NCBI GenBank assembly: GCA_030407085.1
Contig: CM059585.1
Coordinates: forward strand, 64,618,501 to 64,682,500
Direction of reading: 5' to 3'
DNA from: Trichopria drosophilae
Taxonomy: Eukaryota > Arthropoda > Insecta > Hymenoptera > Diapriidae
DNA length: 64,000 nt
The translations under genes and the position numbers were made by a program. The notes under the pieces were generated by a model. That model saw only the letters and a program-made list of their open reading frames with translations, did no database searches and was not told the DNA's origin. This document shows positions 34,644 to 43,983 of the stretch, piece after piece; the stretch's first letter is position 1; every line of letters starts with the position of its first letter.

Positions 34644-34686
<43 letters not shown>
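34644..34686. repeat. (GT)n microsatellite, 5' flank of R1-type element
   Basis: About 43 bp of pure GT between the 5' end of the R1-type element and the pol tail of an LTR element. It is the counterpart of the (GT)n at 29862. Confidence 0.95.
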
Positions 34687-34687
<1 letters not shown>

Positions 34688-34695
34688 CATCCGAT

Positions 34696-34806
34696 AATTT
34701 GCAAAACTCTAATACGATTTTGAAAGAAAATAATGTAGCGCCACCCGTACGAACTACTAGATCAGGTCGTAAAGTTCGTTTTCCTGACCGCTATGGTAGT
34801 ACTTAG
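34696..34806 (+). pseudogene. LTR-retrotransposon pol C-terminal tail
   Basis: An open frame ending ...PPVRTTRSGRKVRFPDRYGS and TAG at 34804. A terminal T-R-S-G-R-x-V-x-F-P-x-R-(Y/F) sequence is common at the very end of gypsy-like pol polyproteins. A purine tract and LTR start follow 25-40 bp later. The rest of pol is cut off by the (GT)n and R1-type insertion. Confidence 0.6.
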
Positions 34807-34830
34807 TTTTTTAACGTTCCCTCTCGTTCA

Positions 34831-34845
34831 CTAGGAGGGGAGTAT
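34831..34845 (+). promoter_or_regulatory. Polypurine tract
   Basis: CTAGGAGGGGAGTAT immediately before TGTGGCGG, in the right place between the pol stop and the LTR. Confidence 0.6.
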
Positions 34846-35687
34846 TGTGGCGGAGGCACTTTTTACGCATCATAACTAAAAGTAAATGCAAACTATTTAC
34901 GGGCGATTTAAGGACCGAATTTAAATGCCTCGTATCGGAATTTTCATAATACAAACGCTTAATTCGAAATTACTTATTTAAATTAAGTTCTCCGTATTTG
35001 ACGTCAATTTCCAAGAATTCGAGCATTATATTTAAAATCTAATTATCACAATTACCGGATTTTACGATAATGAAAATTTAATCCTTTTTTGAGGGAATTA
35101 CACTTTAAAAATTGTTCCGATAACATTCTCGTAAATGCGAAATCGATTTCACCATAACAATGCTATGAGAACCCATAACTTTAAAAATTTCTATGCAAAT
35201 GAAATGATATTTTTTATTGGCGAACAATGTTCCAGTACACTTGAATTAAGCCGTGATATCGGTCTTACAAAATGATGGTCTTGGAACACCATGAATGTTT
35301 GGCAATACTATGGTTTTTTCACTTAAACCAAAATGACCATTATTAGCCATGACGATTTCAGAGTTAATATCCTTCATTTCAATTAAAATGAATTACTTAA
35401 TTAATTTTAATTCGCAATTCTGCAGTAATGCAATTGGAGTCATAAAAATGATTTGTATGACAGAATCACTATGTCTGCATTAGAGATATCGTTTAAAAAA
35501 TGAGATCTCTCATTTTTGTAAATTAAAAGAAAGGAAATCCTCCGTTCGGGTTCAAAAAGTGATAGCTCGTTACAAGAGGAAAATTTCTACATACAAAAAT
35601 TACTATATTTTGTCATTTTTTATGGTTTTTTTTTTGTACTTTGCCCAGAAGGACAGAGCGATACGACCCCTACTATTTGAGTGTCGA

Positions 35688-35727
35688 CCAATCAGATGTG
35701 ACCCGGGTTACGACGAGCATATAAATA
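35688..35727 (+). promoter_or_regulatory. CCAAT-TATA promoter of LTR copy A
   Basis: CCAATCAG (35688) and TATAAATA (35720) are spaced ~30 bp apart. The same pair occurs in copy B (minus strand; CCAATCA at 41754, TATAAAT at 41717) and, weaker, in copy C. Expected to drive Pol II transcription starting around 35750. Confidence 0.55.
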
Positions 35728-35914
35728 AGCGCGATTTTGAGGGATAGGATACTTCACTTCTCTTCTGGCTTTACATCGAGTCATTTCAACCCTGGACAAC
35801 AAACACCAGGTAGACAACGGAACAAGGATCGTCTACTGGGATCAGCCGCTGTTATAGAATATTTTTGCCATTTCGGCTTCTAACTACCACAGAACGACTG
35901 ATTCGTATCTCAAC

Positions 35915-35930
35915 AGCGCTTTTCAGGGCT
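35915..35930 (+). other. Histone-type RNA hairpin (copy A)
   Basis: AGCGCTTTTCAGGGCT: a 6-bp stem with one G-G mismatch around a UUUC loop. The B and C copies (AGTCCTTTTCAGGACT) pair perfectly. Size, loop and the U/A closing pair equal the 3' stem-loop of replication-dependent histone mRNAs, but no histone gene is nearby. Confidence 0.55.
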
Positions 35931-36504
35931 ATATTAATTCATTTTATTCCACAGCATCTCTGTTGGTCCAGGAGCCAGCCATCCACAGCTCGTTAGGGCA
36001 AGGCGCCTAACACTGTTCGTTCATCTGCCGTTCTAACAGCCTGCTTGGCGTGTAGAACGAACAGCATCCCTGTTCGTCTAGGAGCCAGTAATCTCATCTG
36101 GGTAGTACAAGCCGCCATAACACCGACTCAGTTCTTCTGCCTTCCTACAGCCTGCTGGGCGTATAGGAAAGGGGCCGCATCAATACCAGGAGGTATTTAG
36201 CCTACGGTACTGCCGCCTGCAGAGCCGGCAACCGTATAGCCTCAGCTGTTTCCCACCCAGCGGACCATCGAGTTCACCAGGAGTCAAGGGAGAAGAAGAA
36301 GCTACCGGTCGTTCGACATAGCCGCTCGCGAAGCAGGCAGTCGTCACCTCTTGATTCAACTATTCTCTTGAGCCATCGGTTCGATAGGCCAGAGATTTTT
36401 GAGACCTTCGGCAACTCCACTCGCCAACTGCTGTTTGGTGCAAGAGCAGTTTGTTATACATATTTTTTAGTGTTCGCGATTTTTATTTTTTTTCATAAGT
36501 GTAC

Positions 36505-37089
36505 ATGTCGAGTCACGGGGATTCCTCCTGTATAGAGAGTACCTTAAATGCCGAGCTAGTGCGAAATTCTGTTCGCGCGCGTTCTATACGTTCAAAGGCA
36601 CTAGATTGTTCCGCGACCGAGCCGGCACCTACGCGTCCTCGCGTCACTAAGTGCATACGCGATTGCGAGGCATGCACCGCTATACAAACGTTCGCAATAC
36701 TCGATAAGGATACTTATAACCCGTTCGAAGATGAGGTCCTAGATAGAATACTACCCCGCGTTAGATCCGTAGTGATTAAAAAATCTACACCGTGGAATTT
36801 ACGTTCTATATCTCCGTCTCAAAAAACAGCACCGCCTTATCTTACTGGTGTAACGCAGGCAGACCCACGTCTTAGGTTCGAATTTGTCAAATACGATATC
36901 GCGTCCGACGAAGAGAGAACACGTTATGGTCCAATAATTCAAAAAGGATGCGAGTTAAATAAAATAATTGAAATCGATACATCGGAGGCCGACGCAATAG
37001 AAAAACATCGTTGCTCAAGGAATACAAAGCGTAATCAACGCGCAAAGCGTGCAAAGATTGTACACCAGCAAAATTTAAGACTATGTTAA
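36505..37089 (+). CDS. LTR-embedded orphan protein, 194 aa (intact ORF)
   Basis: I do not recognise this family. The ORF is intact from ATG 36505 (the in-frame upstream GTG is not conserved; M-S-S at this ATG is conserved in copy B). The N-terminus is rich in Arg/Ser and Cys (C-x3-C-x2-C near residues 52-60: CIRDCEAC). The middle has VRSVVIKKSTPWNLR and ADPRLRF. The C-terminus has IIEIDTSEADAIEKHRCSRN followed by a basic tail (KRNQRAKRAKI). No signal peptide or membrane segment. A degraded homologue is at 40539-41044 and a remnant at 25118-25308. The basic tail suggests nucleic-acid or nuclear binding; this is inference only. Confidence 0.55.
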   Translation: MSSHGDSSCIESTLNAELVRNSVRARSIRSKALDCSATEPAPTRPRVTKCIRDCEACTAIQTFAILDKDTYNPFEDEVLDRILPRVRSVVIKKSTPWNLRSISPSQKTAPPYLTGVTQADPRLRFEFVKYDIASDEERTRYGPIIQKGCELNKIIEIDTSEADAIEKHRCSRNTKRNQRAKRAKIVHQQNLRLC

Positions 37090-37317
37090 GTTTTTCTTTT
37101 GAATAAATTTATGATTGAACTTAAGTGACGAATTACGTAACTTGAAATAGTTCTGTGTTATGTTTATTCGTTTCGAGATTGATTTTCTCATCGGAATTAC
37201 AGCTGTCGTTTTCTAGATTCCGCATTGAATATAATCTACGACGGTGAATTCAACTATGAAAGATACACCTTTTTTTGGGAATCTGCGCACAACACAAGAC
37301 AAAACTACATTGGTACT

Positions 37318-37545
37318 ACCTTGAAAGCCTCATCTCCGCTAAATTGCACCTCGTCGATGGTCTTCGCGACGACGATTAGTGCAAGGTCGTCTGTGAAAGT
37401 TATCATGGACACCCAGTCTGGAAGTGATTGACTAAGGAGTCCGTCATATAAGACGTTCCAGAGCAAGGATCCCAGAACAGAGCCCTGCGGTACGCCTCCC
37501 GTGATGTTGTATGAGTGCCTGCCGTCATCGGTGTCATAATACAGG
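37318..37545 (-). pseudogene. Internal fragment of the R1-type reverse transcriptase
   Basis: The minus strand encodes LYYDTDDGRHSYNITG, GVPQGSVLG, then FTDDLALIVVAKTIDEVQ, nearly the same as the RT at about 31170-31400, with the catalytic FADD changed to FTDD. It is only ~228 bp and has neither element end, unlike a usual 5'-truncated non-LTR copy. Confidence 0.85.
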
Positions 37546-37689
37546 TGCATGTAATCAATGCACAAAACATTATATGTTTTGCATTGAGAACAAGTTCGCC
37601 TTCAATGTAGTATTGCGAACCGGGTCGAATGTAATTTATTCAATTTACAAAGCTAATTAAATATTGGGTTTCGCTCATCTTGCCTATGT

Positions 37690-38384
37690 TATTTTTGGAC
37701 TCTGACCGTATCATTTTAGTTCGCTCTTCTGCCGGCAGAGATCCGGAGGTGTTAACAGGGCGATTTGAAGTGGGTGGTTTGACGTGAAATGTAGATATCG
37801 ACCAGACCAAGTCTCTTTGTGAGCCCAAACTGTGTAGATGAAACCATTTTCTTTCCTGACAACTATCAACTCTGAAAATCTTATTTTGTTATTTATTTCA
37901 GTCTCTTTGGTGAATGATATTCTATTTGTGAAAACGTTAATTTTTGTAAAACTATTGAAGGTACTGAGAACGGTATCTTTGCCTTGTGGGTAGGCCAACA
38001 AAATATCGTCAACATACCTAGCGTTTTCTAAAACTAATTTTAAACCATTTTTAAATTCTGATTTTGGAATCATTTAAGTTTTTTCACTTATATCTGTCTA
38101 TTTGTTATCTATTATAATCATAGTTATGTCGACTGAAATGTTTGTAAGTAACAAAACCACATCTAACGACATTAATTTATGATTTTCAGGAATTTTTAAA
38201 GATTTAAGATTATTTCTGCAGTGCCAACTATCTGTGATATAAGAAGCTGTTTGTCCCACGATATTTTGTAGGATTTTAGTAAAAAATCTCGTAAGATTAT
38301 TAGGGAATTTATTGTTGACACTATCAATCTCAAAGGTATTTTATCTTTACGCATTTTGGGTAAGCCATAAGCTCTTAGAATCAC
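37690..38384 (-). pseudogene. Penelope-like reverse transcriptase remnant
   Basis: Two minus-strand pieces: RAYGLPKMRKDKIPLRLIVS (38384-38196), the characteristic Y-G-L-P-K...P-x-R-x-I-V-S motif, and ENARYVDDILLAYP with SFTKETEINNKIRFSEL and SGRYLHFTSNHP (38073-37711), the catalytic Y-V-D-D box and the following thumb motif of Penelope-like elements. The frame is broken between 38196 and 38073. The GIY-YIG endonuclease is not seen. Confidence 0.8.
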
Positions 38385-38385
38385 C

Positions 38386-38885
38386 CTATATTAGCATCCT
38401 GATTGGGGATCCTGACTTCGAAGGGTTACTGTTAAAATAAAAAAAAAAAACGAGCGTTGCGCCAGCTACGGCAAAGATAGCAGGCCTGTTGCTGAGAAGG
38501 TATCCTCTGATGATAAAGTTGTTCGTCGACTGTATCTGTCTGGGTTTTCCGTAGTTTTCCCAGACCCCGTGCAAATGCGATACAGAGGGGTCAAGTCGTT
38601 CTACGGGGCGCAGTAATGGGGAGACTAGCTCTGGGTGGGTGTTGCCGTGTATTGTCATGTACTGTTTTGTAAATGTCTTCGATTGTTTGTCCGGCCTTTC
38701 CACCCGAGAGCCGACCCGTGAATAGGCTAATAATGTCATTAAAGCGGGGGATAATTTCTTTCCTGTATCCTTTATCCTTTTTTACTTCGCTATTTCTCGA
38801 AACTATATTGACCTTTCTCATAAGAACAACTGAGATCTTACAACTTTCTAAAACATATTTATTTGCTAAATATTCTATATGAGCA
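38386..38885 (-). pseudogene. Probable Penelope-like element upstream coding remnant
   Basis: Minus-strand open stretches with ISVVLMRKVNIVSRNSEVKK and IPRFNDIISLFTGRLSGGKA lead towards the Penelope RT remnant on the same strand. The 5' part (38765-38885) has an inverted diverged copy at 28490-28605. Function unknown; assignment rests on position and repetition. Confidence 0.4.
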
Positions 38886-40437
38886 AGAATTTATGAACTG
38901 GCCCCTTATTTCATCAACATTCATAAAAATTAAAAATTGTTCTATTTTAATATAGTATTAGACATTAGAAATAAAATCCTAAAAGGATTTTTAAAAATTT
39001 ATTAAAATACAAAAGTTATGAATAATTTAAGTTTTATGCACCTTTTTTTTTTAATTCGCAGTTTTAAGAGATTATATTATTAACTAAGTGTAATGTCGGG
39101 ATTTTATTAACAAATATCTATATTTTTAAATACTATACAATGGTTTAAAACATTCTATTTTTTAATGCATAAATCGGCATTTTTTTTATTAAAAAATAGA
39201 GTTATTTTATTGTTCCAAATCGCTACATAATTTTTTTTCGTTTATATTACTATTCCGCATACATTCAAGATGAAGTATAAAAAAAATTTCAGTATTCTTC
39301 AATTTTAGAAACTTAATCGAGAGTTTTTGTCGCGCGATACCCATCATGAAACTGTTCCCCGCCCGCGCTGCGTCGCACACAAGTCAGAGATCGAAAAAAG
39401 CTGGCCAAAACCTACTTTTAACATTTTTTATTTTTTATACAATACGATCATGAATTAATTTATATATACGTAGAGAAATCACGTATTGAACGCAAATATT
39501 AAAAAAAAAATATTTCGCAGCTGTGGAACCCATCAAATATGACAGAAAAACAACGAAAATTCGTTACTGTCGATCATTATTCTAAATGTACTTAACTAGC
39601 AAATCATGTAACGATCTTTTTTGTAGATTCTGTAAGTGTTAAGCATGTCAAATTTGTACATATAAAAAAAATTAATACGAAAAGAAGCTACAGAAAGAAT
39701 CACATATAAAATAATAAATTTTTTTTTTAAATGGTAAAGAGTTCATGTTATTTTCTGGTATTTCCTACGAACAAATTGCATACGCACGGAGAGAAAAGTT
39801 CCGCAAATTTCATCTTATTTTCGTTTGTAAATTCACCCGTACCGAGTAAGGTAAACACAATATTTCAATACTGCAGTTATTACAAGACTTTTTCCCAATG
39901 AGTGCAGCTTCGGCGCAGTAATACCAACATTCCACGTGCAATGTGGTTTTCCCGCGACAACCGGCGTGCTTGCCTGTATGTGATGTGAAAAATTCTCTAA
40001 AACCATATGTAATAAATATTTGTAAAAAACATTTTAATCTCGTGGAAGAACGATTTGTTCAACGATTCGAGGATTGAGTAATATACCGAGTGGATATGTG
40101 TGCGTAGAATATATGAAAACCTAGCTTCTCATATGTCACGAATTGTTGCTTTTGGATTTGAATTTACTTTATATATATACTTACTTTATATTTTACAGTT
40201 GTAGATTTGGTAGTTTTTTTGGTCGTGAGTTTTTTTTTGTTATAAGTGCATGGCCACCTCTAGTTCGCTCAAAAAAAAAACGTATATTTATGAAGCAGTT
40301 CTGCTGTTGATCCAATGTGGAATATATAAATAAGAGGAAGTATTTCAAATTGTCGACGATGCGAAAAGGTAAACAATTGATTGTAAATACGCCCTTGATG
40401 ATTTCAACGATTGCAGAAGAAAAAAAACTACTCTTCC
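38886..40437. other. AT-rich, no gene seen
   Basis: Long A/T runs; nothing recognised on either strand. Confidence 0.4.
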
Positions 40438-40538
40438 TGTTGCGATGCTCCCTACGACAAGTATTCAATGTTACGCACGTAGGGAATATTTATTAACTAA
40501 TACTCGGAGTTAATAAAAAAAGAAAATACTATAAGAAT

Positions 40539-41044
40539 TTATTCAAAATACAAGTTGGCTCTCTGCGCTCTTGCACGACGCTTGACATTTCTGCTGGTGC
40601 GATGACGTTCAATCGCGTCTACAGCTTGCGTATCAATGGTTATAATTCTGGAATCGGGTATTTCGCAATCGTAATCTAAACGACCAGAATATTTTTGTAA
40701 TGCTGGCGAAGCGGAGTGATATTTACGATGTATGGCTAGGAATCGCGGATCAGACCGAAAAATCTTAGTAGTTAATAATTTACGATTAGTATCTATATTA
40801 CACGGTATATGTTTCCAAACAGTTGGCTTCATAATAACAACAGATTTTAAACAAGATTTATTAGGAACGAAGTCCTCTTCGATTTGATAAGTCTCCTTTG
40901 GTGGACACGCGTAATCTCGTACTGAGTCGGGATCTATTGCGTCACATTCGAAAAATTCGTCGCGTTTACATACTGCGCGGCGACGGACGTCTTTACTTTA
41001 CTTTCGCGTATTGTGTCCTCTGTTTTTTGGACCGGAGATGACAT
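40539..41044 (-). pseudogene. LTR-embedded orphan ORF, copy B (frameshifted)
   Basis: Starts MSSPVQKTEDTIRE at 41044. After a frameshift near 40985 it reads VCKRDEFFECDAI, then IEEDFVPNKS, LKSVVIMKPTVWKH, DPRFLAIHRKYH and RIITIDTQAVDAIERHRTSRN with a basic end. This aligns along its length with the 36505 protein (C-x-R-D...A-I; S-V-V-I-x-K-x-T-x-W; A/S-D-P-R; I-x-I-D-T-x-x-x-D-A-I-E-x-H-R). Function unknown. Confidence 0.55.
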
Positions 41045-41427
41045 GAATCGCGCACTGACTTTAATCGGTTACCGCATTAAAAAGTTAGAGCCACGCTAGC
41101 AGCAGGCTGTAAGAGGACACTTACGGTTGTCAACCCTGTCCTGCAGACGGATTAGTGTTGCAGGAAAATCGCGGAGATTTACGGGTGCCTACCAAGCTGG
41201 TGGCACGGACGTAAGGATGCTCCTCAATTACCTGTTCGCCCGGTTGAACAGGAGTTATGAAGTATAGTCCTCCACTCGATGATATTGTATGAGTGGCCGA
41301 CCTTACAGGCAGCCCAGACAAAATCTCGAACGGTATTTTTTTTGTCGTTGCCGTCCTTGAGAGTATTCACGACCTTGAATGGTATGTACGGTAACTGTGG
41401 TCCAAGTAGCTGTAAGAGATTAATTGA

Positions 41428-41443
41428 AGTCCTGAAAAGGACT
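41428..41443 (-). other. Histone-type RNA hairpin (copy B)
   Basis: Minus-strand AGTCCTTTTCAGGACT, a perfect 6-bp stem with a UUUC loop; identical to copy C at 25714-25729. Confidence 0.6.
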
Positions 41444-42666
41444 GATCGAATAGAGTTAGTTTCTAGTGGTTAACTAGACTGCGGTCATGGACCACTGCCT
41501 GGATGCTGTGATGTCACGTAGGTTTCGGTGTATTGGGCCCGAGCGCTGAATTCGATCTTGTGAAGCGTAGCTAGTGACAGTACTAAGTCTTCCGGATGCT
41601 GCTGGTACCAATAACCTCCTTGACGTTCGGATATTCTAGACTTGTCGCCTGTTACAGGTGCCAAAGTTGACGGTGGAATCTCGAATTATTTTCCATTGGA
41701 AACGCCCGTAATTTATACCCTGACCGAGCACAGCACAGAGTTTACACTGATTGGTTCATGGCTACGCGGTGGGGGGTTAATAGTACAGGTAAAAAATGAA
41801 CTTACGTTTTTTAATAAATAAATATGAGTTCCTGTTTCCTGACTTTCGTTGTTTTAAGATTCACCAAATAGTCTATAATAAAATGTTCTATTTTTTGTGT
41901 GAAAATTAGCTTTTTCTATTCAGACATGCTAAGTTTGTTACTTTCTAATATTAATCAGGATTCAGACTCGTTCCTACATTTTAACCCTTTTTTGCTTCTA
42001 AACTTGTGAATTTTTAACTACTAAAAAATTCAGGGAACTTTCTTTGTGCATTTAATTTAACGTGTTTCACGTTTAACGGTTCTTCTGTATTGAACGCTTA
42101 TTAGTTTCTAATGCTGTGTTTTTTAGTTTGTTCCACATAAACATTTTTTGTGTAATTTCTCCTGGGCTATATTAATACGTGAACAGAAGTTAAAAAATAA
42201 CCATAAAAAATCGTTCCGATTCGTCTTAGGTAAAAATATCTGTATTCCGCTATGCGAGTTATGATGTCTATGGTCCAGTGTCTTGAAAAAATACCCTGGA
42301 ACTTAGTTTAGTGGACATCTTCGTAAAAAAATCATTTCCATTTTCGAATGTATAACTGAACAATTTAAATTTAAATTTTAATTCCGAAATACTCGTAATT
42401 CTCGGAATTACATTTAAATGCTCTGTTAACTCTTGTATTTGAATATTTACTTTAAATTTTCGTGCCACTTTGTTTGGTTATTGTCTCCTGTTACCTCAAG
42501 TGTGTGTGACTTTGATGTTTATACTTGCGTAAGTATAATTCCGTATTCGGCGCGGAATAGATTTAATTTGTATTAGGGTATTTCTCGCTCTTATATAGTC
42601 CTGTGAGTCGAACCTACGCGTTCTCGTTCCTGCGCCCGTTTTTTAACGCGTGGCACGTCCGCCACA

Positions 42667-43607
42667 CAGTCAAAAGTATAAATTTTCCACGATTATCACT
42701 GGTATTTTAGTTTACATTGTTTCTATATACTGTAAAATTACTTTAATAATTCCCAGCAATACATATGCAATGCACGAAACCTAAAATTATAACACTGAAC
42801 GGAAGTTTTTAAAGAATTCGCTAATTTTCTCTTTAATAAGTTCTGCATATTCTGCTGAATAATCCTATATATTTTACCATATTCATATAAGCCGAGTTCT
42901 GCTTTAAGCCATCCTGTATCCTTTATAGGCGACTCCTGTAATTTCTGCAGTATATAGACTGCCGGAGATACTCCTGCAAAAATTACCGGAGTGCCTAGCA
43001 GAAAATACCTAACTTTTCTCTCCGTGCGTTAAAGGAATATTGATCTTCAATATACATTGGGCAGAATCTGTGGATACTTGCGGATTTCAGAAATATTTGA
43101 AAATATTTGAAAAAATGTCACTTAGTAATCTATACATACTCATTAGTAATCCTGGGAATAAGTTATCTATTCTCATCATAACAATGTTATGTTTTTGGCA
43201 TATGGGGCATTCCATGTGAAATCGCGAACGTTTCAGAGTCAAGTTTCAGAACTTATTCAAAATTTAACTACGTTTAGAATGCGTAAAGATAAGCCTATCC
43301 TGTAAATTTCAGCTCAAAATATTAATTTGTCCAATAATTATTGATAAAAGTGTAAACGACAAAAATGAAATTTACCATTTTTTAAACGGCGATATCTCGG
43401 AAACTATCATTCAGAGAGAAAAAATGTTTAATTCGAAAATGTGCAGAAATGTCTAAATTTTGCACTGGTGTAAATGATATAAACACTAATAGTGGCATTA
43501 CAGGACACCACTAGTATTGATCACTGCGTCAAAATTACCACTACTAATATCAGTAATGACACTACTAAAATGCTATAATAGTTTTTTTTACAAGGACGAG
43601 TTATAAA
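42667..43607. other. No gene seen
   Basis: AT-rich. Around 43200-43450 a sequence starting GGCATTCCATGTGAAATCGC looks like degraded transposon DNA, without enough signal to classify it. Confidence 0.35.
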
Positions 43608-43983
43608 AGGGTTTTCATAATTTTGTGTCACTCTCTATATAAATAAAAATAAATAATATTATATAATACATAACGAAAAAAGTTGGAATTTTGTTGTACT
43701 TGTTCACATGCCCACTGACAAAAAGCTACCCGATTTTGAAAATCAATACCGTGCAGTTCTTGATGTAAAGAGACATGATACGGATGAAATTTATTACGTC
43801 TGAAAATTCTCCAAACACTGCTCTGAGTTATTCCGGAATCACGACTAATATCTCGTATACTAACGTGAGGATTATTAGCCACTGCAGCTAATACAGCAAT
43901 TTCATTAAAATAAATAATATTATATTTATTTATTTATTTATTTATATTTATATAGAGAGTGACACAAAATTATGAAAACCCTT
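43608..43983. mobile_element. Inverted-repeat element carrying a reversed transposase fragment
   Basis: Ends AGGGTTTTCATAATTTTGTG + TCACTCTCTATATAAATA (43608) and its inverted copy (to 43983). Inside, 43668-43887 is the reverse complement of the neighbouring transposase DNA from about 44206 to 44447, apparently base-perfect (MANNPHVSIRD...FFRYVL, minus strand). The region 43668-44447 is therefore a large inverted duplication. A third copy of the end sequence is at 51770-51824. Confidence 0.75.

Larger units (their letters stand above)
34846..37201 (+). mobile_element. Long-LTR family copy A with embedded ORF
   Basis: Starts TGTGGCGGAGGCAC after the polypurine tract. It contains CCAATCAG at 35688, TATAAATA at 35720, the hairpin AGCGCTTTTCAGGGCT at 35915-35930, TTAAT plus TTTTATTCCACAG, a ~107-bp tandem duplication (about 35953-36060 and 36061-36173), an ORF from ATG 36505, AATAAA at 37102 and CATCGGAATTACA to 37201. 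Copies B (40438-42666) and C (24999-26919) share this order and the same two boundaries, supporting one LTR of roughly 2.3 kb. The 3' boundary is approximate, and no target duplication was identified. Confidence 0.6.
40438..42666 (-). mobile_element. Long-LTR family copy B
   Basis: Minus strand: TGTGGCGGACGTGC at 42666, CCAATCA at 41754-41748, TATAAAT at 41717-41711, perfect hairpin AGTCCTTTTCAGGACT at 41443-41428, TTAAT and TCTCTTACAG, TACAGCCTGCTG (also in copy A), a degraded orphan ORF 41044-40539, AATAAA overlapping the stop (40543-40538) and GCATCGCAACA ending 40438. No polypurine tract lies upstream, so it may be a solo LTR or a 5' LTR. No target duplication was recognised. Confidence 0.6.
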
